From assembly GCA_048213135.1 (NCBI GenBank), contig PS015020.1:80173-142326 (forward strand): 62,154 nucleotides of DNA, read 5' to 3'. Positions 11,828 through 22,496 of the stretch are shown in pieces. The position numbers and the translations under genes are program-made. Each line of letters starts with the position of its first letter. Position 1 is the first letter of the stretch. Origin of the DNA: Reclinomonas americana ATCC 50394 (lineage: Eukaryota; Jakobida; Jakobea; Jakobida). Under the pieces are notes generated by a model. The model was not told the origin of the DNA. It was given only the letters and a program-made list of their open reading frames with translations, and did no database searches.

Positions 11828-14800
11828 ATGGACGTGGGCGACTATGTGATTCTGGGCATTGAGTTGCTCATTCTCGAGGTGCTCATTGTCTCTGTGTTTC
11901 GCTATTACACCAAGCGGAGACGCGTGGGGTGAGTGTTGACACACACAAACACACACACACACAAACACACACACAGAGGGAGGAAGAGTGTGAGAGAGTG
12001 CTGAATCGCTGCTCATTGCAGTTGGGCGGAGCGATTGACGGTGTTGTCGACGTATTCGCTGTGTCTGTCGTGCCTCATTCTGTTGCCGACGGATGTGGCC
12101 AAGGTGAGTCAGTCGATCAAGCGTACGCACGCACTGATGCAGTTCAATCCACAATGAGGATCTTGTGCGAATTCGTTTTCGTCTTTGCTCTTTGTGTGCT
12201 TGTTCTTCTCTGCCGCTCGGAGTTCTCATGTTTCTTCGTTTCCTTCTGCTCTCCATTCCTCCCTTCCTCCACCTCCTGCTGCGCTTGTTGCTGTCGCGCT
12301 TCCTCTCGTCCTTGTCACTGCCTTGCTCCTTGTCCTCATCCTTTTCCTCCTCTTCTTCTGTTCTTCTACTTCTGTTCTTCTTCTTCTTCTTTCTTCTGTT
12401 CTTCTTCTTCTTCTTCTGTTCTTCTACTTCTGTTCTTCTTCTTCTTTTCTTCTTGCTATCGCTCTCTCGTCCTCGTTATTACCTTGCTCCTTGTCCTCCT
12501 CCTCCTCCTTCTCCTCTTCCTGGCCCACTCGCTCTCCTCGTCTTCCTTCTGTGCCTTGTGTTGTTGCTTTCTCTCTCGTCCCCGTTATCACCTTGCTGCT
12601 TGGCCTCCTCATCCATCTCTTTCTCTTCCTTGCTTTCCCGTCATTTCCTTGTTCCTCTCCTCCTCTTCCTCATCTTCCCTTCCCCACCCTCTCCTCCCCC
12701 CACAGTGCGTTCAAAACCCCGACACATGCCCGCGAGTGGACACTACGACGCACAAGGTCGTGCAGGCCACCGACTGGACAGTGATGTGGAAGGTGTACTT
12801 GTGGACCATTCTCAGTGTAGCATGGTTTGTCTGCTGCTTCTTGGAGAGTTCCCTCGCTCTGTGCCTGTCGCTCACTTGTGGGTGTGTGATCAGGATCTAC
12901 GTGCCGGTCTTCCGTGCGTATGTGGCCGAGGGAGCGTTCACTATGATGGCGCGCATCTGGGCGTCTGTCAAGGAGAATGTTGCGCTCCTGCTGCACTCGT
13001 GATCGTCCATCATCGTCTTCATTCTGCTCACGCCCTACTCTCTCCCCGTGGCGCAGCTGCTCATTTATTTCACCATTGGTGGCGGCTGCGCCGTCTTTGT
13101 CATTTACAAGGCGATCACCGATCACTTGAGCTTCCAGGCCATCTATGCCATCTGCATTGCGATGAGCAACTCGTTTGGTCTGCTGGTGGTCATGCTGTTG
13201 ATGGGCTACGGTCTGGTGGAGTGCCCGCGCTTCTTCTGGAACGCCGGCAGTCGGTCCACGGAGGCCCGTGTGGTGGTGCGTCGTTGTCGTCGCTCTTTTA
13301 CGTGTGTCAGCAGAGGAATTCATCTGGGTGGCGGTGGGTAGGCATTCCGTGCTCCTGATGTCGTGGAGTCACTCGAGAAGGCGCAGCACGAGTTGCAGGC
13401 TTCTCTGGGTCTGTTGCAGGAGCTGGATCGGAAGATCACCGCCAGCGATGCTGAGCTGCGCAAGTACCTGAAGATCATTATTGAGACGGTGAGCAAGGGG
13501 AAAAGGGAGAGAGGAGGGGCGATGACAAGTTGATCACACTCTGTGTCCTCCGCACTGCATTGTGCTATCACCGTCATTTCTAACATTGTCGCTTTCCCAC
13601 TCCGTGCCCTCCTCACACTGCGTGTTGCCGTCACCATTCCACGTACTCCTGACGTCGCACAGTGCACTCATCTTCCTTCCATTATGTGTTTCTTCCCACT
13701 CTGCGCTCTTCGCTTGCCATGCAGTGCATAGCATGGTCACCTCACGCGTTCGTCACCCACTCTGCCTCGCTGCATTGCTTTTCGCTCTCTGAAGCTCCTT
13801 GTTGCCTTGTTCTATTCGTGCTCGTCTCCCACTCTTAGCTTTCGGCAAACATTCCCGACGATGCATCATGTTATCGCCATCCTTGCTCCTCGCCCACTCC
13901 TTGGTCAACACCTTATCCTCTCTCTCTCTCTCTCTCTCTCATAAATCAAACTTCCCTTGTTCCCTCCCTTGAAGATTGGCACCGCTCTTCTACCCTCCCC
14001 GCTGTCTCCTTTTCTCCTCTCCGTCTCCCTCCCCTTTCTCCTCTCTTCCCTTTCTTCTCTCCCTTCCCCTCATTATTCTCATCTCCCTTCCCTTGCCCGT
14101 CCTCGCAGGCCGGCGAATACTACAGCGTTGACGGCACATACCTCAGCGACAAGGTCGGCGAAATCAAGCTGCAGGACATTGAGTACGACATGCAGCTGGC
14201 ACGCAAGCAGCTCGGTCACTTGCACGAAGAGATCATTCGCCAGGTGCAGGTCTACGGCAAGACTCGCAAGTTGCGCACCACTCACCTCGCCCCCTCTCAT
14301 CATTATTTGCATTTCGCTGACGATGTTCGCGCAAAGTCGCTGGCTGTACCTGCAGGATCGGTACGCCTATCTGGACGAGCTGCGATCGTCGGCGGGCAGT
14401 GGTGCCGTGTTGCGTCTTTCCGCACTCTTGTCACACTCGCAATCTACTTGCCTGTGTCACTGAACCCTTTGTTTGTCGGTGCAGTGAAATGCGCATGAAG
14501 TACCAGGCAGAGAACAACAAGCTCAAGCGGTTCTGGCGAAAGACCAGTTGCGTGACGCCGCCGCTGTTGCCCTTGCTTGCCTTTGTCTCGTGTGTGCTGA
14601 CCCGAGAACAGAGTACTTTTGGGCCGTGTGGGGCGTGCCGATCACCATGCGCACGCTCAGCATCATCTTTGCTATTCTGTCGTTGCTGGTGCTGTGGTCG
14701 GAGACCACCATGTTCCTGGCCAGCTACAACTACCACTTTTCCGTGTTCTCGGTGGCCATTGAGCAGGCTCCCAAGTCGTTCTTCATCGTGCAGGTGCGGG

Positions 14801-16093
14801 GTGAAATCATCGTGCTAAGTCCCCCTTCATTGGTGGTGTGCCTGACTGCTGGCCAGATGTACGTCATGGTGCCGCTGGTGTACATGAACTTTGTGTGCTA
14901 CTTTTCGCTGTTCCGCGCCAAGTTCTTCTCGTTCTACGAGTTCCTGCCGTACTACTCGGACCAGCAGACCATGCTTTTCAACACCCTGTTGCGTCGCCGC
15001 CACTCCGACACCTGCAGACAATGTGCCCCTGCATTGCTGACTCCTTGCAATGCGCAGCTTTATTTCACGTTTCACGCTGCCAATCTGCTACAACTCGCTC
15101 ATGTTTATCCGCGAGGACAAGCTGCTCAATCACGGCACCGCGGAGGAAGGCACCGAGTTGGTGTCTGGCTTCTCATCGGTTTGTTTCACCACCGCTGCCT
15201 TTGTTTCTCGTCGTCTCTCATGCTTGTTTCATTGTCGTAAATAGGTGCTCGGCACCATGGACGTGGTGCCCCTGGTCGGCGACTACTACTTTGTGTACTT
15301 CCCCGCCGTGCTGCTCCTGCTGGTCGTCTGCAACACCTTCTCCATCTTCTCGCGCTTGCTGGCCTGCTGCGGCCTCGGCAAGAACATGTCGTTCATGAAG
15401 GAGAGCGACAGCCTGGTGGAGGAGGGCGAGCGGCTCATTCGCAACGCGCTGGCCATGCGCCGCGGTGGCGAGGATGTTGCGTGCCGCCGAATGTCGTCTG
15501 TATTGTGTGTTTTTTTGTGCGGAGTTTGTTGAACTCAACAGTTGCGGGTGCAGCGCGATCCCATGTTGATGACATCGTCGTCGTCGAGTATCGAAATGCG
15601 CGACATGGAGGGCGGTGGCGACCAGAGTTCGACCGCGCGCAGCAAGTGGCGCTCCAAGTACGAAGAGGAACGCAAGTCAAGAGACCCCTACAAGGACGCC
15701 AGCGGCGCCAACGCTCGCGACTCGACGCGCTTCAAATCGGTGGACGAGTGGCTGACCAACAACAACAATGTTGGAAGCGCTCGCCCTGCCAACAGCTCGA
15801 CGACAACAACGACCACCACTGCCAACAGCAGCAGCTCGGCATCACGTGCTCCTCCACCGTCATCCTCCTCCTCGCTGTCGTCGTCACGAGGCGCAGCCAC
15901 TGCCACCGCTGCATCGACGCCACCAAGCAGCATGTCCACTGTAGCACGTGGCAGTGGTGGTGCCAGTGGTGGAGCGGCCAGTGGTGGAGCGGCCAGTGGT
16001 GCAGGGCGTGGCGCACCAGCTGCCGGCGGAAGCAGTGGCAATAGTCGCGTCAGCAATCTGAAGGCGCTGTACGGACTCAGCGACGACGACTGA
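11828..16093 (+). CDS. LMBRD2: LMBR1 domain-containing protein 2 (LMBRD2)
   Basis: Multi-pass membrane protein of the LMBR1/LIMR family, linked in animals to GPCR signalling. The start is ATG 11828 (MDVGDYVILGIELLILEV, first membrane helix). Family-diagnostic stretches include LLMGYGLVECPRFFWN, a coiled segment (ESLEKAQHELQASLGLLQEL), FWAVWGVPITMRTLSI, LYNSLMFIRED-type helices, and LGTMDVVPLVGDYYFVYFP near the C-terminus. A Ser-rich cytosolic tail ends LKALYGLSDDD. About 12 exons are predicted. Four or five introns have GTTGCG donors (12979, 14270, 14547, 14989, probably 15476). The intron 12979-13056 removes an in-frame TGA at 13000-13002. Introns 2 and 6 are long and pyrimidine-rich (about 12110-12705, 13489-14109), unlike the usual 50-80 nt. 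Confidence 0.93.
12335..12700 (+). repeat. TTC/CTT-rich degenerate tandem tract
   Basis: Degenerate repeats of ttcttctgttcttc and cctcctc lie within the second LMBRD2 intron. The tract is almost purely pyrimidine on plus and sits upstream of the acceptor at 12705. Confidence 0.8.
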
Positions 16094-16269
16094 GTGGTGG
16101 CCAAAAGGCTCGAAAGTGCTGATCCACCCTTCCCCCTTTTTTGTTTTGTCTGAGTGTGCAGTGGAGTGAGAGAGAACCAATGAAGAGAGAAAATTATGAC
16201 GAAGTTGTGCACGCAGGACAGCTGCTGCCTGGCAGGTGACACGTTGTGTGTGAGCGTGTGCGCGTGAGA

Positions 16270-17025
16270 ATGGCAGATGCGGTGAGTGCGGAGAGTGTAC
16301 GCACGAAGAAGGAGAGACTGTCTCTAATGTGCATCTGCATGTGCATTTGTTCCGAACACATGCACACACACTCTCACTCGCACACACACGCACACTCACA
16401 CAGGAGAGGAAAGAGAGAGAGAGAGAGAGGGAGAGAGAGTAGTAACAGTGTGCGAGAAGAGCGCGCGTGCCCTCACCATCATCCATCCCACCCTCACACT
16501 TACCCCCGCCAGTCGCCCCCCTCCTTCTCCTCGCGCTCACAGTACGGCTCCACCGTAAACTCGTCGTACGAGCGACTGACCATCACCGACTCGATTCCCG
16601 TCTGGTACCCCGTAACCGCCCCCAACTGCCTGACCTATGCCGCCATGCATTTCATTGTGCTCTCACCCTGCCTCATCTACACCAACGCCTACGCCCTGCT
16701 CGGCGCCAACAGCACTGCGCTGGCGGCAGTGTGGCTCGGAGTGGCCGGGTGTGTGGTGCTGCTGCTGTCGTGGCTGCTGGGCACGTGGGTCACGTGGCAG
16801 TCGGGCTCAGTGCTCTTTTCGGCGCTGTTTGCACTGGGCGGGGTGCTGTCGCTCGTGTCGCATGCGCTCGTGTGGAGCGCGTGGGACTACTTTTATGTGA
16901 CGATGACGACGTATGGCATGACGACGAGTATTGGCTCGTCGTGCTTGTTTGCGTTTACGACGTTGTTGCTGTTCATGGGCATTGTGGCGAGAGTGAGGGC
17001 GCAAAAGTGGGCAAAGGGCGTGTAA
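16270..17025 (+). CDS. Small four-helix membrane protein, unrecognised
   Basis: Two exons are predicted. 16270-16281 encodes MADA and ends at a perfect gtgagt donor. The second, 16543-17025, follows a pyrimidine tract ending cag. The product is about 165 residues. A short N-terminus (YGSTVNSSYERLTITD) precedes four hydrophobic segments: CLTYAAMHFIVLSPCLIYT, WLGVAGCVVLLLSWLL, VLFSALFALGGVLSLV and IGSSCLFAFTTLLLFMGIV. The tail is short and basic. No signal peptide or catalytic motif is seen and I do not recognise the family. The intervening CA/GA-rich 16282-16542 can be translated in frame but reads as repeat (HTHSHSHTHAHS), so splicing is preferred. Confidence 0.65.
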   Translation: MADAVSAESVRTKKERLSLMCICMCICSEHMHTHSHSHTHAHSHRRGKRERERGRESSNSVREERACPHHHPSHPHTYPRQSPPSFSSRSQYGSTVNSSYERLTITDSIPVWYPVTAPNCLTYAAMHFIVLSPCLIYTNAYALLGANSTALAAVWLGVAGCVVLLLSWLLGTWVTWQSGSVLFSALFALGGVLSLVSHALVWSAWDYFYVTMTTYGMTTSIGSSCLFAFTTLLLFMGIVARVRAQKWAKGV

Positions 17026-17103
17026 ATCGGCGATTGTGCCACGCACTTTATGGGAATTCCGATGTGTACAGTATATGTCTCTTGTTCCACTCCCTTGCAT
17101 CCT

Positions 17104-18088
17104 CTAATAATCCTGCGGAAGAATGCAGGCAACTGGATTCGCGATCGGATTCGCCCGCTGCGTTTCGACGTCCTCTGCGGCGAGTTTTCTGGCGGCAACG
17201 GAAGCAGCCTTTGCCTTGTCTAGTTCCAGCGCTGCGCATACATATACACGACAACAAACACAGACGCACACCATGAGGTGCACTACGCGTGTCCATGTCA
17301 GGAGAGACTCCGGTACGGTACCTCGATCCCACCACTGCTGCGGGATGTATTCGGCGCCGGCTGAGCCGGACGTCGACCTTCTGCAGTCATCCAGCGTCGG
17401 CAGGGTACGCGAACAGACTTGAGCAAGCTGCGCCCGTTTCGCCACCGCCGCTTCGGCACGCCGCTGCTGAATGCGCAGCCACTTCTCGTCGGCAGCTGCC
17501 AGGCCGGCGCCTGCAGCTGGCGTTTCAGGCGGCAGGTGCTGTGGCGGCAACGGCGACTGCGGCGACAGCGGGTGCTCAAGTCGTTGCTGTTGTTGCCCAG
17601 CGCGCCCATCGGCCTCCTACAGACAGCCACCGACGCGTCAGAGGGCCCGGGGACAAGGTGACTGTAGACACACAACACACACACACACACACCTCCTGCA
17701 GACATTCGTGACTACGTTCGTCGTCCAACAGTTGTGCTGACAACGCATAGCCCCAGGGGCGGGCGAAGCCTTTGATGACGAGGGGGTCCGTGGCCGCATC
17801 GGGGTTCTCCCAGCACACCAAACAGGTGGCAGCGGTCGCCAGCGCAGAGGCATGGAGTGAAGGCACCACTCCCAAGTCTTGCTCGGTGACCTCGTCAATC
17901 ACATGCACGTTGCTGAACGCGTTGAAGGCAGGGGTGTAGCGGTGGCGCGGGGGATGGAGCACGAGCTCGAAGAGGCGCACGCCGGCCTTCAGGGATGACA
18001 CAAGCCGCTCTTCCTCTTTTTCGTCATTCAGCTTGAGCACTCGCACGAGCAGGCGAAAGCCGTCGCGCTCGATTGCGTCGGTGCTCAT
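17104..18088 (-). CDS. Hypothetical protein, three exons
   Basis: The start is ATG 18088 (MSTDAIERDGFRLLVRVLKL). An in-frame codon further upstream is GTG. Exon 1, to about 17696, encodes a globular-looking 130-residue region (SSLKAGVRLFELVLHP, GFARPWGYALSAQLLDDE). Exon 2 (about 17300-17617) is Pro/Ala-rich and then helical (WLRIQQRRAEAAVAKRAQL). Exon 3 ends ACILPQDY. Introns are CA-rich. No family is recognised. It lies 113 bp downstream of the SF3A3 stop on the same strand and converges with the four-helix gene (78 bp between stops). Confidence 0.6.
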
Positions 18089-18201
18089 GGAAGTGGACAC
18101 ACGCAGAGGAAACGCTCAGTTTACAGTAATTGAAGCTTAAACGAGGGACGTGAACCTGAACGCATCCATTCATTCGTTGCTTATTTTTCTTCGCTCCTCT
18201 C

Positions 18202-18335
18202 TCAGAGCAATCCCTGCTTCTTCATCAGCTCAAACGTCTTGCGTGGAATGACATTGCCATTGGCGTCCTCAAACTCCTCCTCGGTATCCGGTCGGAATGT
18301 GTCCTCCACCGTCTGCTTCTTCAGCTTCTCGTACA
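18202..18335 (-). CDS. SF3A3: SF3A3 (Prp9) C-terminal exon
   Basis: Last exon of splicing factor 3A subunit 3, part of the U2 snRNP. It encodes YEKLKKQTVEDTFRPDTEEE and ends KTFELMKKQGLL, matching the SF3A3 C-terminus (KTYEDLKRQGLL in human). A good acceptor (ttcgcag) precedes it. The rest of the gene lies beyond the gap at 18390-18794, with the middle part on the opposite strand (see 18833-19581). The exon starts in phase with a T from the previous exon, which fits the end of the middle piece exactly. Confidence 0.92.
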
Positions 18336-18389
18336 CTGCGAAGCAAGAGAGCGTGAGACGCGCAAGCAAAAGGACCACGTGAGTGGCAG

Positions 18390-18794
18390 NNNNNNNNNNN
18401 NNNNNNNNNNNNNNNNNNNNNNNNNNNNNNNNNNNNNNNNNNNNNNNNNNNNNNNNNNNNNNNNNNNNNNNNNNNNNNNNNNNNNNNNNNNNNNNNNNNN
18501 NNNNNNNNNNNNNNNNNNNNNNNNNNNNNNNNNNNNNNNNNNNNNNNNNNNNNNNNNNNNNNNNNNNNNNNNNNNNNNNNNNNNNNNNNNNNNNNNNNNN
18601 NNNNNNNNNNNNNNNNNNNNNNNNNNNNNNNNNNNNNNNNNNNNNNNNNNNNNNNNNNNNNNNNNNNNNNNNNNNNNNNNNNNNNNNNNNNNNNNNNNNN
18701 NNNNNNNNNNNNNNNNNNNNNNNNNNNNNNNNNNNNNNNNNNNNNNNNNNNNNNNNNNNNNNNNNNNNNNNNNNNNNNNNNNNNNNNNNNNNNN
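18390..18794. other. Assembly gap (405 N) within SF3A3
   Basis: Run of N bordering the left side of the contig 18795-19588. If that contig is flipped, the gap falls inside one SF3A3 intron, between a GTTGCGT donor and the acceptor before 18335. Confidence 0.99.
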
Positions 18795-18832
18795 TGCCTC
18801 AACACGGCCCATCTACTAACTTATTGGTGCAG

Positions 18833-19581
18833 ATCCCGGATCGACTTGCGTGAGTTCCACAACGCGGAGGAGCTGGCGTCGGTGCTCGGCCTTGACGGTC
18901 TCAAGGAGGAGCTCATGTCGCGCGGCCTCAAGTGCGGTGGCACGCTGATGCAACGCGCCGAGCGTCTCCTCTCCATTCGCGGCCTCAGCGACGACCAGAT
19001 CCCCGCCTCGCTCAAAGCACCGGTGCCGGGTGGCGCCAGCAGCGGTGGCGGCAGTGGTGGCGAAGCCGAAGAGGTGACGCGCATGTCGGCACTGATGGAG
19101 GCACGCGTCGGCGTGTACTGCGACTTGCTGCACGACAGGATTGAGAACACCAAGATGCACACGGAGCGCAAGCAGGTGCGCACGTTTGCGGAAATGGAGG
19201 CCGAGCAGGAGGAAGAGGAGATGGAGGATCAGACGCAGCAGCCGGAGGAGGAGGAAGAGGAGGACGATGGAGTGATTTATAACCCGAAGAATTTGCCACT
19301 CGACGCCACAGGTGAGCCGCACGAGAGATCTTGCCATGTTGCTCCTCTTTTTCTCACCCTGCCTCCCACCGCAGGCCGACCAATCCCGTACTGGCTTTAC
19401 AAGCTGCACGGCCTCAATCTGGAGTACAAGTGCGAGATTTGCGGCAACCAGAGCTACTGGGGACCGAGGAATTTCGAGCGCCACTTCCAGGAGTGGCGGC
19501 ATCAGTACGGCATGCGATGCTTGCGCATTCCGAACACGCGGCATTTCCACCACGTCACCAAGATCACTGAGGCTTTGACTT
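18833..19581 (+). CDS. SF3A3: SF3A3 middle exons, on an inverted contig
   Basis: Encodes the SAP motif region (EELMSRGLKCGGTLMQRAER), an acidic linker, VIYNPKNLPLDATG and the matrin-type zinc finger. The finger reads YKCEICGNQSYWGPRNFERH, then FQEWRHQYGMRCLRIPNT. It contains one 64-nt intron (19311-19374). It begins after an acceptor preceded by ctactaac, a good branch site, and ends ITEALT before GTTGCGT. The N-terminal part of the same protein lies at 19609-20676 on minus and the C-terminal exon at 18202-18335 on minus. This piece is the only one on plus and is bounded on both sides by N runs. Reversing the contig restores one collinear gene with matching intron phase. The inversion is read as a scaffolding error. 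Confidence 0.93.
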
Positions 19582-19588
19582 GTTGCGT

Positions 19589-19608
19589 NNNNNNNNNNNN
19601 NNNNNNNN
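19589..19608. other. 20-N placeholder gap, SF3A3
   Basis: Exactly 20 N, the same length as five other gaps in the window, so probably a placeholder and not a measured distance. It separates SF3A3 coding pieces that are on opposite strands. Confidence 0.95.
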
Positions 19609-20676
19609 CTTCTTCCACCGCAACTTTCTCTCCGGGTCCTCCGCATGCACCTGCCACCCAATCACCTGCTTGGCCGCCCACTTGTCCAAAAAGTCGTCCT
19701 CTGCACGCCTAAGCATCGCCGTGGGATCCTCCAGCGGCTGTGACCGCTGATGGAAATCCTGCAGGTACTCCAACAGGCCCGACAGGTACTGCAGGTACTC
19801 GCGACCGCCGCGGTATCTCCGCATCGCCATCAGCGGCGGCGACGGCGCAAAGTTGCGGAACTCGTCGAGGTACGTCACATAATCGATGCCCGTGTGGTGC
19901 GACAACCCGCGCAGGTTCGTGTACATCTCAAACGCCAAGTGCAAATCGACATTGCGTCCGTACCGCTCCTCGCCCGAGAACTCCACAATCGCCTCACTGG
20001 TGCCAAACTCACCCCCGGCGCCATACAAGTGCGCAATGTCGGCATCCGGGTCCGACACTCGCTCGTCGGGGTTGGGTGCGTGGAAGAGTCGCACGTCGGC
20101 CACACGCGAGGTGAAGGCCGTCCACAGACGCTGTGCATTCTCCTGCGACAAGCCCGCAATCTCCTCTTGCAGTGCCGGGTCTTGCCGCCCATGCAAGTGG
20201 ATCAGAGAGATGGCCTTGGCCCGGGCCATGTCAATCAGCTTGCGAATGCGTTGGTTCTGATAGACGCGCTCACGATGCTGCCAACACAAAAGCGCGAAAT
20301 TGATCAGTGATGATGATGCTGATGATGACGCAATGCACTCCTGGTGTGAGCATACGGGTGAGTGTGTGTGTGCGCGCGTGTGTGCGTGTGTGTGCGTGAA
20401 GAGAGAGAGAGCGCGTGCGCGTTTGCAAAGAGGACATTTCGTGTTGTCTTCTCTTGACGCGCACACTCTCTGCGCTCTCTCGCTCGCTCTCTCGTTCCAC
20501 CGCATGCAACAAGAGACACTCACATTACACACGCACACACACGCAGAGAGAGAGAGAGAGTGGAGAGAGAGACTCACCGTCTTGGCCTTCTCTGTCAACT
20601 CATGCACAATGCGCGCCTGATACCGCTCCACGTCCTCATGCAGCGTTCTCACTTGCTCCAAGTACGTAGTCGTCAT
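19609..20676 (-). CDS. SF3A3: SF3A3 N-terminal exons
   Basis: Start ATG 20676 (MTTTYLEQVRTLHEDVERYQ), matching the SF3A3 start METILEQQRRYHEEKERL. Exon 1 ends ELTEKAKT before gtgagt. A 300-nt CA/GA-rich intron follows. Exon 2 (to 19609) carries IVEFSGEERYGRNVDLHLAF, YVTYLDEFRNF and YLSGLLEYLQDFHQRSQPL, all SF3A3 blocks. It runs into the 20-N gap at KLRWKK. SF3A3 with SF3A1 and SF3A2 makes the U2 snRNP competent for branch-site recognition. Its start is 81 bp from the divergent USP39 start. Confidence 0.93.
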
Positions 20677-20757
20677 ACTCTCACACACAAGCAAGCAGCA
20701 AACAACAACGAGAAGAGAAAATTCACGTCACGACAACACAATCGACAACAACACATT
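20677..20757. promoter_or_regulatory. 81-bp bidirectional promoter SF3A3/USP39
   Basis: The whole interval between two divergent ATGs is 81 bp. It contains TCACGTCACGAC (20724-20735), which carries the CRE/ATF half-site TGACGT on minus. AAC repeats flank it. Bidirectional promoter function is inferred from geometry; no transcript data. Confidence 0.55.
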
Positions 20758-22351
20758 ATGAGCACTCGCAAACGCACTCGCGCACAGGTCACTGCTGAGG
20801 ACGCACCTGCAGCTGCTGCAGTTGCAGTTGCCAGTGAGGAGGAGGAAGGCGCCAGTGCGCAGAAGCGACGAAAGCGTGGCACTCGCGCATCTGCTGCTGC
20901 TCCTCCTGTTGCGCAAGAGCACGAAGTGACGCATGCAGTGGCTGCAGCTGTTGTAGAGGAGCAGGAGCAGGAGCAGGAGCAAGAGGCGCCTGTGGAGGTC
21001 AAGGCCGAGGTGAAGAAGGAGGAGGAGGANNNNNNNNNNNNNNNNNNNNCCCCTTGAAATGCTCCACTCACGTCTCTCTGGTGCGCGCAGGAGGGTGATC
21101 CAGAACTGCGTGCCAAGGCGCTGGAGAAGCTGAAGAAGCAGCGTCAAAAAGGCGGCGTCAGCGAGCGCAAGGCTACGCAAGCCGTGCAGAGCGTCAAGAC
21201 GATTATCGAGCGCACCTTCCAGGGTCGTGTGCGCACTCGATCGTATCGGGTAAAGGTACAGGGTGTCGAGGACTCGGGCCCGCGGAAAGGTGTGTTCTAT
21301 CCATGTTCTCTCCGTTGTTGCTGATATTTCGTCGCACTCACTGTGCATCGCAGTGGGCGTGGACGTAAAAGTGGAAAAGAAGGAGCAGGTGGAGGAACGG
21401 ACGCATGAGCGCACGACCACGAATCCGTTCTTGTGCGTTCGGGGTGTGCTTGACATCGGGTACATTGTGTCGCTGATGAGCATGTTGGTCGCTTGCAGGC
21501 TGCTGACGTTGGACATACCGCCGGCACCGCTCTTTGTGGACGCCCACGAACGCAACATCATCCCTCAAGTGCCTCTCATGACGCTTCTGAGAAAATTCGA
21601 CGGCGTGACGACGACAGTTTTGTCTCCCTGTATGCAGACCCTGCGCACATGCATTCTCATTTTCGCTTCTTGTTTCGCAGGACGTGGCCGTGGGAGCTGG
21701 TACGCTGGAGAAGCGCTCGTACACCATCACGCGCCTGCCCGAGTACATTATTTTCCACATTCGGCGCTTCACAAAGAACGAGTTCTACGTCGAGAAGAAT
21801 CCGACAATTGTCAACTTCCCGCTGGCCAATCTCGACATGGTGCGCCCGTCCTTGGTCTCGTCTCGTCCTCTCACGCGAGCCACTCATCGCCTCCACGCAG
21901 AGCCCGTTTGTGGACCTCGATGAGTCGCAGCGAGGCAAGGTGAGCACCAAGTACAACTTGGTGGCCAACATCACGCACGTTGACGAGAAGAACCCCGACG
22001 ACGAGGGCGGCAAGTACAAGCTGCACGTGATGGACGAGGGCTCGTACAAGGTGCACGTGGTGCACAAGGTATGTGCCGACCTAACTCTGGAATGTGGCGG
22101 CATGGAAGAAGATGATGATTGTGTGTTGCACCCAGGCGGCCAACCAATGGTTCGAGATCGACGGTCTCGTGGTCAAGGAGGTCATTCCGCAGCAGGTGGC
22201 GCTCTCGGAGGCCTTTATCCAAATATACGAGCGCCAGAACCTGCCGTCGGCTGGATCCTCATCGTCGTCGACCACCACGACCACTGCCTCATCGGCCGCG
22301 GGCCCAAGTGGCGTCCGCAGTAACGGCAACGGCATGGAGGTGGACCACTAA
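20758..22351 (+). CDS. USP39: USP39 (Sad1) tri-snRNP protein, 5' half missing in gap
   Basis: Ubiquitin-protease-like splicing factor of the U4/U6.U5 tri-snRNP. Start ATG 20758; the N-terminus is basic and acidic low complexity (MSTRKRTRAQVTAED). After the 20-N gap the protein resumes at EGDPELRAKALEKLKKQ, then ERTFQGRVRTRSYRV, LLTLDIPPAPLFVD, IIPQVPLMTLLRKFDG, LPEYIIFHIRRFTKNEF, VEKNPTIVNFPLANLDM and WFEIDGLVVKEVIPQQVAL, all collinear with human USP39. The His box reads GSYKVHVVHK and lacks the catalytic GHY, as expected for this inactive family. The UBP zinc finger and Cys-box region (about 300 residues in human) are absent, so the gap hides at least 1 kb. The tail is Ser/Thr-rich, ending NGMEVDH. 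Confidence 0.93.
21030..21049. other. 20-N placeholder gap hiding USP39 ZnF/Cys box
   Basis: 20 N between the acidic N-terminus of USP39 and an intron before the FQG block. Family length shows far more than 20 bp is missing. Confidence 0.95.
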
Positions 22352-22496
22352 AGGGCGGTGGTGAGGAGATGAGAGGGAAAAGAAAAGAGAGAGAGAGAGA
22401 ATGCCTCGTTTGCGCAATGAGACCGAATGCATAATAGCCACCAAGACCAAACGGTGATGATTGCGCGCCATTCGTTCATTTTGCAGCGCGGTGGCG

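Noticed and set aside
13000-13002. TGA in LMBRD2 as a recoded selenocysteine
   Set aside because: An intron with consistent phase removes it, and the family has no Sec at this place.
16282-16542. In-frame extension of the four-helix protein through CA/GA repeats
   Set aside because: A perfect gtgagt donor after MADA and a strong pyrimidine-cag acceptor frame the stretch; the translation is His/Ser/Arg repeat.
18846-19712. Plus-strand SF3A3 piece as an independent short gene
   Set aside because: It contains only the middle of SF3A3, starts after an acceptor and ends at a donor; the other parts lie just outside its contig on the other strand.
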